From positions 1 through 5,693 of the forward strand of contig JBPOIS010000143.1 in assembly GCA_052034295.1 (NCBI GenBank): DNA of 5,693 nt. Direction: 5' to 3'. A program made the translations under genes and the position numbers. A model generated the notes under the pieces. That model was not told the origin of the DNA. It saw only the letters and a list, made by a program, of their open reading frames with translations, and did not search any database. Within the stretch, counting starts at the first letter, position 1; every line of letters begins with the position of its first letter. Shown one piece after another: positions 1 through 5,495 of this stretch. The stretch is from JBPOIS01 sp052034295. GTDB taxonomy: Bacteria > Pseudomonadota > Gammaproteobacteria > Pseudomonadales > Moraxellaceae.

Positions 1-119
1 CGGAGTTCCAGAGCCTGCTGCGCCCGGCCTTCCAGGAAGACGAGTGGATCCTCATCGTGCTGGGCGGCGTCACCGGCGCACTGGCGGGCTATCTGCAGTA
101 TGTGCTGGGGTTCAAATAA
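1..119 (+). CDS. C-terminal end of a membrane protein, probably DUF445 family (partial)
   Basis: Only the last 38 codons are present, ending at TAA 117-119; the 5' part lies outside the window. The peptide starts EFQSLLRPAFQEDEW and continues as one hydrophobic helix rich in Gly, Ala, Val and Leu, ending in YVLGFK. A charged 'AFQEDEW' stretch followed directly by a closing transmembrane helix is what I recall for the C-terminus of DUF445 proteins, which are inner-membrane proteins of unknown function. That family call is from memory of the pattern and rests on a short fragment. The helix and the stop codon are plain in the sequence. The next gene, ccmF, starts about 800 bases downstream, so the two are unlikely to be tightly co-transcribed. 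Another small membrane protein family remains possible. Confidence 0.6.
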   Translation, partial: EFQSLLRPAFQEDEWILIVLGGVTGALAGYLQYVLGFK

Positions 120-122
120 GCA

Positions 123-145
123 CAAAAACCCGCCCTGTGTTTTTG
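123..145 (+). terminator. Weak inverted repeat just after the DUF445-like stop
   Basis: CAAAAAC (123-129) pairs perfectly with GTTTTTG (139-145) around a 9-base loop, four bases after the stop codon. The stem is mostly A-T and only 7 bp, and the T-run lies inside the right arm rather than after it. It could assist termination but is not a classical intrinsic terminator. Confidence 0.25.
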
Positions 146-170
146 ACTGCCTTCGACCCTTCACACCATC

Positions 171-378
171 CACGACAGGAAAAGTCCGCGCAACTGTTCG
201 AGCAGGACCACAGTTGACCCGTCTGAAAGACCGCCCCAGCCAACCATCACCACCGGACACGGCTGTTCGCGAGTTTTGCGGGGACGGATGGTTTTGCCTA
301 CTTTTGCCAAAACAAAAGTAGGTCGCCGAAGCTCCAAAAAGGCTTCCTGCGCACAACCAGCTTCGACTGCGCCCAGCC
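171..378. repeat. Intergenic repeat, core copy 1
   Basis: This segment matches 529-737 as a direct repeat with an offset of 358 bases, 359 after a one-base indel near the right end. By eye, 171-330 matches 529-688 at about 143 of 160 positions (roughly 89%) without gaps. The longest identical run is 35 bases (199-233). A second run of 22 identical bases covers the left arm of an internal hairpin. The core ends in CTTCGACTGCGCCCAGCC (361-378). No translation of it looks like a protein: the 17 differences fall 4, 6 and 7 on the three codon positions of the only frame left open in both copies. It is best read as a non-coding dispersed repeat of unknown function. Confidence 0.85.
297..322 (+). 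other. Perfect 10-bp hairpin inside repeat copy 1
   Basis: CCTACTTTTG (297-306) is complementary to CAAAAGTAGG (313-322) around the 6-base loop CCAAAA. No T-run follows, so it is not a standard intrinsic terminator. The same hairpin occurs in copy 2 at 655-680. Hairpins of this general shape (CTACTTTTG...CAAAAGTAG) recur, as far as I remember, in intergenic regions of many proteobacteria. Confidence 0.75.
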
Positions 379-482
379 AGCGCAAGCCCGTACCCTGAGT
401 GAATCCGGCTTTGATGTTATTCGGTCTGAGCAAGCCTGCTCCCTGAGCGCAGTCGAAGGGCAGCAGGCTTCATGCCGTTCGG
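379..482. repeat. 104-base segment present only in repeat unit 1
   Basis: In unit 2 the core (ending CCCAGCC, 737) runs straight into the tail CCTGCAGAAACTTGC. In unit 1 the same core end (378) is separated from the matching tail (483-507, 23 of 25 identical to 736-760) by this extra segment. It contains a strong hairpin at 432-470. It also holds GCGCAGTCGAAG (447-458), the exact reverse complement of CTTCGACTGCGC (361-372) in the core. It is either an insertion into unit 1 or sequence lost from unit 2; one window cannot tell which. Confidence 0.6.
432..470. other. Hairpin within the unit-1-specific segment
   Basis: AAGCCTGCT (432-440) pairs perfectly with AGCAGGCTT (462-470). The adjoining CCC (441-443) and GGG (458-460) extend the stem past a single bulged C at 461, leaving a loop of about 14 bases (TGAGCGCAGTCGAA). 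Because the loop contains GCGCAGTCGAA, an alternative long-range pairing with 361-372 is possible. No U-tract follows. Confidence 0.65.
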
Positions 483-507
483 CCTGCAAAAATTTGCTTT
501 TGACAGC
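483..507. repeat. Repeat unit 1 tail
   Basis: This stretch matches 736-760 at 23 of 25 positions, including the 14 identical bases TTGCTTTTGACAGC (494-507 and 747-760). It marks the boundary between successive repeat units. It contains a TTGACA hexamer (500-505) that resembles a -35 box, but I see no convincing -10 at a proper distance. Confidence 0.6.
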
Positions 508-528
508 GATTCAGCCAAAAAACCAACC

Positions 529-737
529 CACGACAGGGAAAGTCCCCGCAACTGTCCGAGCAGGACCACAGTTGACCCGTCTGAAAGACCGTCCCAACCA
601 AGCCCCACTACTGGGCACGGCTGCCCGCGAGTTTTGCGGGGACAGATGGTTTTGCCTACTTTTGCCGTAACAAAAGTGGGTCGCCGAAGGCCCAGCACAG
701 CATCCTGAGCACAACCGGGCTTCGACTGCGCCCAGCC
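529..737. repeat. Intergenic repeat, core copy 2
   Basis: This is the second copy of the core described at 171-378, in the same orientation. It carries the same internal hairpin at 655-680 and the same end motif CTTCGACTGCGCCCAGCC (720-737). Thirteen of the 17 differences from copy 1 over the first 160 bases are transitions, which looks like ordinary divergence of an older duplication. It ends about 185 bases before the ccmF start, so it may lie within or just upstream of the ccm promoter region. Confidence 0.85.
655..680 (+). other. Hairpin inside repeat copy 2, pairing retained
   Basis: CCTACTTTTG (655-664) faces CAAAAGTGGG (671-680) around the loop CCGTAA. Compared with copy 1, two of the six loop bases changed, while the only stem change (A320 to G678) turns a U-A pair into a U-G wobble in + strand RNA. 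The structure therefore survives as + strand RNA, but the minus transcript would have an A-C mismatch there. Confidence 0.7.
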
Positions 738-750
738 TGCAGAAACTTGC

Positions 751-779
751 TTTTGACAGCCTTCACCGCTGGACACCAT
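751..779. repeat. Partial third repeat unit (head only)
   Basis: Bases 751-779 match the head of unit 1 (141-169) at about 23 of 29 positions; both begin TTTTGAC, share GCCTTC, and end ACACCAT. No core follows; the sequence changes to unrelated DNA. It looks like the truncated end of a tandem array. Bases 780-850 hold nothing else I recognise. Confidence 0.45.
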
Positions 780-853
780 GCCCTGCAGCATCCGCCAAAA
801 AGTGAAGCAATTCTGGAGGACACCTGCGCCTGCGCCGTCCTGAACCTGCTTTG

Positions 854-862
854 TGCTACCAT
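854..862 (+). promoter_or_regulatory. Possible extended -10 promoter element for the ccm operon
   Basis: TGC-TACCAT (854-862) fits an extended -10 box (TGn followed by a TATAAT-like hexamer matching at 4 of 6), about 60 bases upstream of the ccmF start. No good -35 is seen at the expected distance, which is tolerable for extended -10 promoters. No regulator site such as an FNR or Nar box is evident. This is a weak call in GC-rich DNA. Confidence 0.3.
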
Positions 863-908
863 GTGCGCGGTTTTTTTGGCCCACCTGTGTTGGGTTGGAC
901 GCAACCGT

Positions 909-912
909 GGAG
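909..912 (+). promoter_or_regulatory. Ribosome binding site deciding the ccmF start
   Basis: GGAG within GTGGAGCG is the only Shine-Dalgarno-like motif near the start of homology to CcmF. It lies 10 bases before ATG 923 and 7 bases before an in-frame TTG at 920. It argues against the longer reading from TTG 851, whose first residues do not resemble a CcmF N-terminus. Confidence 0.5.
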
Positions 913-922
913 CGATTCCTTG

Positions 923-2962
923 ATGCAAATGCTGGCACTCGGTTGGGTGGCGGAGCTGGGCTATCTGGCTTTGCTGGCTGTGATGGTTCTTTCCCTGCTG
1001 CAGGGGCTGCTGCCGCTGCTGGGCGTGCTGCAACGCCGTGTGGCCCTGCAACAGCTGGCCCCCTCGCTGACCCAGGCGGCAGCACTGGCTGGACTGGTGT
1101 CCTTTGCCTGTCTGCTGGTGTCATTCTGGGCCAATGATTTTTCACTGACCTATGTGGCGGGCCACTCGAACACGCTGATGCCGTGGTATTACCGGCTGTC
1201 GGCGGCGTGGGGCGGCCACGAAGGCTCCATGCTGCTGTGGGTGGTGATCCTGAACCTGTGGGCGTGGGCGGTGTCGCTGAAAGCGCGTACCCTGCCGCTG
1301 GACCTGCAGGCACGGGTGCTGTCCATCCTTGGCCTGATCGGGGTGGCGATGAGTAGCTTTGTGGTGTTCACGTCGTCACCGTTTGCCCGCTCGCTGCCGA
1401 TGCTGCCGGTGGATGGGGCCGAGCTGAACCCGCTGCTGCAGGACCCCGGGCTGATTTTTCACCCGCCAATGCTGTACATGGGCTATGTCGGGCTGGCGGT
1501 GCCGTTTGCCTTTGCCATGGCGGGGCTGTGGGCCGGGCGGCTGGATTCGGCGTGGATGCGCGGGTCGCGGCCCTGGGCACTGGCGGCGTGGGGGTTTTTG
1601 ACCCTGGGGATTGCGCTGGGGTCGTGGTGGGCCTATTACGAGCTGGGCTGGGGCGGCTGGTGGTTCTGGGACCCGGTCGAAAATGCCTCGTTCATGCCGT
1701 GGCTGGCCGGGACGGCGTTGCTGCATTCGATGGCGGTGACCGAGAAGCGTGGTGTGTTCAAGGCCTGGACGGTCTGGCTGGCGATCCTGTCGTTTGCGCT
1801 GAGCCTGCTGGGCACGTTCCTGGTGCGTTCGGGGGTGCTGACGTCGGTACACGCTTTTGCCGCTGATCCGCAGCGCGGCCTGTATGTACTGGGTATTCTG
1901 GTGGCGGTGGCCGGGGGCGGACTGCTGATGTTTGCCCTGCGCGGCTGGCAGCTCACCGCAGAGTCGCGCTATCAGTTGCGCTCGCGGGAAAGCCTGCTGA
2001 TGGTGAATAACCTGATCCTGCTGGTGGCCACGGTGGTGGTGCTGATCGGCACGCTGTACCCGCTGATTGCCGAGGCGCTGAAGCTGGGCATGGTGTCGGT
2101 CGGCCCGCCGTATTTCAATGCGCTGTTCGTGCCGCTGACCTGGCTGCTGCTGGCGGCGCTGGGGCTGGGCAGTGTGACCCGCTGGAAGCGGGATTCGCGT
2201 CCGCTGCTGGGGGTGACACTGGCGCTGGCGGTGTCTGCCGTGGTGCTGGGTGCCGGGCTGGCCCTGCTGCTGGGCAGCTTTTCGAAAGCATCGGCCATGG
2301 TGCAGGGCGGCTGGCAGGTCTGGCTGACCGCGGCGCTGTGTGTGTGGGTGCTCGGCTGGATGGGCTGGGATCTGCGCGACAAGACCCGCCATGCGGCTGA
2401 CCTGCCGACCGGCCTGAAACGGCTGGGCCGCAGCTACTGGGGCATGGTGCTGGCGCACGCTGGCCTGCTGGTGCTGTGTCTGGGCGTGGCGCTGACCCAT
2501 CAGGGCAGTATCGAAAAAGACGTGCCGCTGGCACCGGGCCAGTCGGTGGCGCTGGCGGGCTACACGTTCCGGCTGGAACGCTTCGAGCAGATCCGCAAGG
2601 ACAATTACGACGCCACCCGTGCCACAGTGTCGGTACAGCGGGACGGCCAGCTGCTGACCCGCCTGTACCCGGAAAAACGCCTGTACATCGTGCAGCGCCG
2701 TCCCATGACCGAGGCTGCCATCGACGCCAGCCTGCTGCGTGACCTGTACGTGTCACTGGGCGAGCCGCTGGATGCCCGCCACCCTGAAGGGGCATGGGCC
2801 GTGCGGGTGTATGTGAAGCCCTATGTGCGCTGGCTGTGGCTGTCGGCCATTTTGATGGCCCTCGGGGCCGCGCTGTGCATGCTGGATCCCCGTTACCGGC
2901 TGCGCCGCCCGCAGATGAATGCTGCGTCTGCCGCCGAGCTGAACCTGGAGGCCCGTCCATGA
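923..2962 (+). CDS. ccmF: Cytochrome c heme lyase subunit CcmF
   Basis: CcmF takes heme from holo-CcmE and, with CcmH and CcmI, attaches it to the CXXCH cysteines of apocytochromes c on the periplasmic side of the inner membrane. The 679-residue product is a little longer than E. coli CcmF (about 647). It is polytopic, with many Leu/Val/Ala-rich helices. The hallmark WWD heme-handling motif GWGGWWFWDPVEN is at residues 242-254. WGGHEGS lies at about 96-102 and LIFHPPMLYMGY at about 177-187. By correspondence with E. coli, H180 and H310 would be the periplasmic heme ligands and H268 and H512 the transmembrane heme b ligands. A large periplasmic loop at about residues 525-650 precedes a final helix. 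ATG 923 was chosen for its position after GGAG; TTG 920 or ATG 929 are alternatives. The stop overlaps ccmG by 4 bases. ccmE is not upstream as in the usual ccmABCDEFGH order; a repeat tract is. Confidence 0.96.
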   Translation: MQMLALGWVAELGYLALLAVMVLSLLQGLLPLLGVLQRRVALQQLAPSLTQAAALAGLVSFACLLVSFWANDFSLTYVAGHSNTLMPWYYRLSAAWGGHEGSMLLWVVILNLWAWAVSLKARTLPLDLQARVLSILGLIGVAMSSFVVFTSSPFARSLPMLPVDGAELNPLLQDPGLIFHPPMLYMGYVGLAVPFAFAMAGLWAGRLDSAWMRGSRPWALAAWGFLTLGIALGSWWAYYELGWGGWWFWDPVENASFMPWLAGTALLHSMAVTEKRGVFKAWTVWLAILSFALSLLGTFLVRSGVLTSVHAFAADPQRGLYVLGILVAVAGGGLLMFALRGWQLTAESRYQLRSRESLLMVNNLILLVATVVVLIGTLYPLIAEALKLGMVSVGPPYFNALFVPLTWLLLAALGLGSVTRWKRDSRPLLGVTLALAVSAVVLGAGLALLLGSFSKASAMVQGGWQVWLTAALCVWVLGWMGWDLRDKTRHAADLPTGLKRLGRSYWGMVLAHAGLLVLCLGVALTHQGSIEKDVPLAPGQSVALAGYTFRLERFEQIRKDNYDATRATVSVQRDGQLLTRLYPEKRLYIVQRRPMTEAAIDASLLRDLYVSLGEPLDARHPEGAWAVRVYVKPYVRWLWLSAILMALGAALCMLDPRYRLRRPQMNAASAAELNLEARP

Positions 2963-3546
2963 CTGCACCTGTTGCGCCTGTACCCGCCAAGCGCCGCCTG
3001 TGGCTGTGGCTGCTGCCGCTGGTGCTGTTCATCGGCTTTGCGGTCCTGCTGGGCAGTCGGCTGGGCAAAAACCCCGAAGTCCAGCTCAATGCCACCCTGA
3101 ACCAGCCGTTGCCGGTGTTTTCCCTGCCGGATCTGGCTGATGGCACCCTGCGCACAGCCGCAGACCTGCCCCGGCAGCCCTTTGTGCTCAACGTCTGGGG
3201 CTCCTGGTGTCCCAGCTGCAAGGCGGAGCATCCGCTGTTGATGCAGATGGCAGCCCAGGGCATCCCGGTGGTGGGGGTGAACTACAAGGATGACCCGGCC
3301 GATGCGCTGGGTTATCTGGCCCAGCACGGCAATCCCTTCAAAATGAACCTGGCCGACCGTGACGGTTCGCTGGGTCTGGACCTCGGCCTGACCGGTGCGC
3401 CGGAAAGCTTCGTGGTGGATGGTCAGGGCCGGATTCGCCAGCACATCGTCGGAGTGATTGATGCCGCTGTACTGGCCTCGCGCATCCAGCCCTGCCTGAA
3501 CAGCCTGAACACTGCGGGTGCCGATGCCGGGAGGGCCTGCACATGA
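2959..3546 (+). CDS. ccmG: Thiol:disulfide oxidoreductase CcmG (DsbE)
   Basis: CcmG is a membrane-anchored periplasmic thioredoxin-like reductant. It receives electrons from DsbD/CcdA and keeps CcmH or the apocytochrome c CXXCH cysteines reduced for heme attachment. The 195-residue product has a short basic N-terminus (KRR at 11-13), one signal-anchor helix at about 14-32, and a thioredoxin fold. The active site WCPSC has cysteines at 84 and 87. The family motif GVNYKDD is at 106-112, and the cis-proline lies in TGAPES (P148). Length is normal for the family (E. coli about 185). TGGAGG (2946-2951) sits 7 bases before the ATG, and the start overlaps the ccmF stop as ATGA, implying translational coupling. 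Two further cysteines (C179 and C194) lie in the C-terminal tail, which is unusual; the last codons also carry the ccmH ribosome binding site. Confidence 0.95.
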   Translation: MTAPVAPVPAKRRLWLWLLPLVLFIGFAVLLGSRLGKNPEVQLNATLNQPLPVFSLPDLADGTLRTAADLPRQPFVLNVWGSWCPSCKAEHPLLMQMAAQGIPVVGVNYKDDPADALGYLAQHGNPFKMNLADRDGSLGLDLGLTGAPESFVVDGQGRIRQHIVGVIDAAVLASRIQPCLNSLNTAGADAGRACT

Positions 3547-4094
3547 GCCATGCTCCCCTGAACACCAGCCGTGCCCTGTGTCTGGGTACACTGCTGTGTC
3601 TGGCGCCGCTCTGGGCAGTGGCTGCGCCTGAAGCCACCGCCCCGTCCAGTCCTGCGGTCCAGAGCGCCGAAGCTGCGGCGCTGCTGCCGCAGTTTGCCGA
3701 CCCGGCGCAGGAAGCCCGCTACCGTGCGCTGATTGACGAGTTTCGCTGTCCCAAGTGCCAGAACAACAACCTGTCCGGTTCGGATGCGCCCATCGCCCAG
3801 GATCTGCGGCAAAAAACCGCCGCCATGATCCAGGCCGGGCAGACCGACGGCCAGATCCGTGAGTACATGGTGGCCCGCTACGGCGATTTCATCAGCTACC
3901 GCCCGCCGCTGCGGCCCTCGACCTGGATCCTGTGGGCGATGCCCCCGCTCCTGCTGGTGCTGGTGCTGCTGGGCTGGGCCTGGCGGGTGCGTCGGCAGCC
4001 TGCAGAGGCTGCACCGGTACAGACCGCCCTGAGCCCCGAAGAGCAGGCCCGCCTGCAGGCGGTGCTAGAGGCCACACAGGAGAACAAGCCGTGA
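3543..4094 (+). CDS. ccmH: Cytochrome c maturation protein CcmH (short form)
   Basis: CcmH is the periplasmic thiol component of the heme ligation complex; it interacts with apocytochrome c, CcmG and CcmF. The 183-residue product has a hydrophobic signal peptide at about 10-28, with plausible cleavage after AVAA. The active-site block is FRCPKCQNNNLSGSDAPIA, with cysteines at 69 and 72, followed by the three-helix domain up to RYGDFISYRPP. One transmembrane helix lies at about 127-147, and there is a short basic cytoplasmic tail. This is the short CcmH, as in Pseudomonas (CycL), not the E. coli fusion carrying a C-terminal TPR domain; that role is supplied by the next gene. GGGAGGG (3529-3535) lies 7 bases upstream of the ATG, which overlaps the ccmG stop as ATGA. 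The residues between the cysteines are Pro-Lys, whereas many homologues have Pro-Val. Confidence 0.95.
   Translation: MSHAPLNTSRALCLGTLLCLAPLWAVAAPEATAPSSPAVQSAEAAALLPQFADPAQEARYRALIDEFRCPKCQNNNLSGSDAPIAQDLRQKTAAMIQAGQTDGQIREYMVARYGDFISYRPPLRPSTWILWAMPPLLLVLVLLGWAWRVRRQPAEAAPVQTALSPEEQARLQAVLEATQENKP
4078..4082 (+). promoter_or_regulatory. Ribosome binding site deciding the GTG start of ccmI
   Basis: AGGAG lies 8 bases before GTG 4091, inside the end of ccmH. It supports GTG 4091 over the upstream in-frame codons, which would add a Gly/Ala/Arg-rich peptide read out of frame from ccmH, and over ATG 4109, which would cut into the first membrane helix. Confidence 0.75.
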
Positions 4095-5347
4095 CCACAC
4101 TGGTGTTGATGGGGGCCGCCCTGCTGTTGCTGCTGGTGCTCACCCTGGTGGTGCTGCGGCCCTGGTGGCAGCGCCCGACCGCGGCGGGTGGCCTGCAGGC
4201 CCTGAATGTGTCTGTTTTCAACAGCCGCATGCAGGAGCTGGAGCAGGATCAGGCGCAGGGGCGGCTGGAGTCCGGAGAGTTTGAACAGCAAAAACTCGCC
4301 CTGCAGCGCCAGCTGCTGGCCGCGGCCGCCCCGCAGGCGGGACAGGGCCGTGTGGTGCGGGTGAGTCGGCTGGGACAGGCCATGGTGGGACTGTGGATTC
4401 CCCTGCTGGTGCTGCTGGTGTATGTGCTGGTGGCCAACCGTGGGGAAACCTTCCGCTACCTGCAGGCCCAGGACCGCTACCGCACACAGGCGGCACAGAT
4501 CCTGCAGGGGCAGGAGCCGCAGGGTGCCGGACAGATTGAGGATGGGGTGGGGCTACTGCAGGCCATCCAGAGCCAGGTCTATGAAAAACCCCAGGACCCG
4601 CAGCTGTGGCTGCACCTGTCGCAGGCCTACACCGCGGCCGAAGCCACTGAACCTGCCGTGCAGGCACTGGAGCGGGCGCACCGGCTGGCCCCGGACGACG
4701 ACCGCATCACCATGACCTATGCACAGATGCGTTTTTTCACCCAGCAGGGCAAGCTGGATGACACCACCCGGCGCATGGTGCAGGACCTGTTGCAGCGCCA
4801 GCCCAACCATGAAGGCGCCCTGATGCTGATGGCGATGGGCAGCTTCCGCAATGCCGACTATGCGCAGGCCATTGACTGGCTGCAGCGGCTCAGGGCACTG
4901 CGCCTGCAGCACGACACCCCGGAATCGGCCTCCGTACAGGCGCTGGACAAGGCCCTCACCGAAGCCCGTACCGCCCAGCAAAACAGCCTGAGCATCCAGG
5001 TCACCGTGCAGTTGTCACCGGCGCTGCGGGCCCAGGTGCAGCCGACCGACACGGTGTTTGTCTACGTCAAGGCGCTACAGGGCATGCCCATGCCCTATGC
5101 CGTGCACAAGCGCAGTGCCGACGTGCTGCTGAGTGGACAGCCGCTCAGCGAAACCCTCTCCGATCAGGATGCCATGATGCCGGGACGCACCCTGTCTGCC
5201 GGCAAGGCCAATGGCGAAACGCTGGTGGTCGGGGCGCGGATCAGCAAAAGCGGCAATCCGCTGCCGCAGCCCGGCGATCTGGAGGCATTGCCGGTGCCGC
5301 TGGGGCAGCATACCCGCTTTGTCCTGAGCATCGACCAGCAGCGCTAA
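4091..5347 (+). CDS. ccmI: Apocytochrome c chaperone CcmI (CycH), TPR protein
   Basis: CcmI binds the C-terminal helix of apocytochrome c and presents it to the CcmF-CcmH lyase at the periplasmic face of the inner membrane. From GTG 4091 the product is 418 residues. Helix 1 lies at about 3-22. A cytoplasmic loop of about 75 residues is rich in Gln and Glu and probably coiled-coil (about 43-76). Helix 2 lies at about 98-115. A periplasmic TPR region follows at about 150-270 (for example PQLWLHLSQAYTAAEATEPA at 170-189 and ADYAQAIDWLQRL at 255-267). A C-terminal beta-rich domain at about 300-418 carries FVYVKALQGMPMPYAVHKR and DQDAMMPGRTLSAG, typical of CycH-like proteins. The GTG overlaps the ccmH stop as GTGA, so translation is probably coupled. 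A longer reading from ATG 3932 overlaps ccmH by about 160 bases and is rejected. The split CcmH/CcmI arrangement matches Pseudomonas and Rhodobacter rather than E. coli. Confidence 0.93.
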   Translation: MTTLVLMGAALLLLLVLTLVVLRPWWQRPTAAGGLQALNVSVFNSRMQELEQDQAQGRLESGEFEQQKLALQRQLLAAAAPQAGQGRVVRVSRLGQAMVGLWIPLLVLLVYVLVANRGETFRYLQAQDRYRTQAAQILQGQEPQGAGQIEDGVGLLQAIQSQVYEKPQDPQLWLHLSQAYTAAEATEPAVQALERAHRLAPDDDRITMTYAQMRFFTQQGKLDDTTRRMVQDLLQRQPNHEGALMLMAMGSFRNADYAQAIDWLQRLRALRLQHDTPESASVQALDKALTEARTAQQNSLSIQVTVQLSPALRAQVQPTDTVFVYVKALQGMPMPYAVHKRSADVLLSGQPLSETLSDQDAMMPGRTLSAGKANGETLVVGARISKSGNPLPQPGDLEALPVPLGQHTRFVLSIDQQR

Positions 5348-5356
5348 AAGGCGCCA

Positions 5357-5384
5357 GACCCTGCCCCGCCGTGGGGCAGGGGTC
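5357..5384 (+). terminator. Strong GC hairpin after ccmI, likely end of the ccm operon
   Basis: CCCTGCCCC (5359-5367) pairs perfectly with GGGGCAGGG (5373-5381) around the loop GCCGT. With one bulged G (5382), the flanking GA and TC extend the stem by two pairs. It begins 10 bases after the ccmI stop. No T-run follows (TCCTCCGG comes next), so it is not a textbook intrinsic terminator; it may act as an RNA 3' end stabiliser or a weak terminator. Confidence 0.55.
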
Positions 5385-5422
5385 CTCCGGTCAGCAAAAG
5401 CGGACAAAAGCCGCCAAAACGC

Positions 5423-5451
5423 TTGAGTGAAAACGGCTCAGGGAGTATCTT
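5423..5451 (+). promoter_or_regulatory. Sigma70-like promoter for adk
   Basis: TTGAGT (5423-5428) and TATCTT (5446-5451) are separated by exactly 17 bases, each matching consensus at 4 of 6. Transcription would start near 5458, leaving a leader of about 38 bases. A second TTGACG at 5450-5455 could serve as a -35 for a weaker site with TTGTTA at 5475-5480, but at a long spacing. The position directly after the ccmI hairpin supports independent expression of adk. Confidence 0.6.
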
Positions 5452-5495
5452 GACGCCATTTTGCGACACGATTTTTGTTAACAGGGGATTACGCC

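Noticed and set aside
161..433. Minus-strand open frame in repeat 1 whose peptide resembles one read from repeat 2 within the 417-1313 minus frame
   Set aside because: The similarity follows from the DNA repeat. The 17 differences are spread 4, 6 and 7 over codon positions 1, 2 and 3, with no synonymous bias, and the composition resembles no known protein.
472..708. Plus-strand open frames over the repeats (100-321 and 472-708)
   Set aside because: They read the repeat in different relative frames, have no convincing ribosome binding sites, and give low-complexity Pro/Ser/Arg-rich peptides.
171..737. CRISPR array
   Set aside because: There are only two long, diverged copies with a large unequal gap; there are no short regular repeats and spacers and no cas genes.
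778..843. Possible 21-codon leader peptide (ATG 778 to TGA 841)
   Set aside because: It has no good Shine-Dalgarno and no feature suggesting attenuation or signalling; an ORF of this size is expected by chance.
1376..2500. Long minus-strand open frames opposite ccmF (1376-2500, 2115-3263)
   Set aside because: They are shadows of GC-rich coding DNA. The predicted peptides are Pro/Arg/Gln-rich without family resemblance, while the + strand encodes a clear CcmF.
5241..5403. 13-base direct repeat TCAGCAAAAGCGG at 5241-5253 and 5391-5403
   Set aside because: One copy is inside ccmI coding sequence; with no flanking similarity or other structure it may be coincidence.
5400..5440. Short inverted repeats (GCGG/CCGC at 5400-5414, TGAG/CTCA at 5424-5440) around the adk promoter as operators
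   Set aside because: Arms of only 4 bp are expected by chance and match no regulator site I know.
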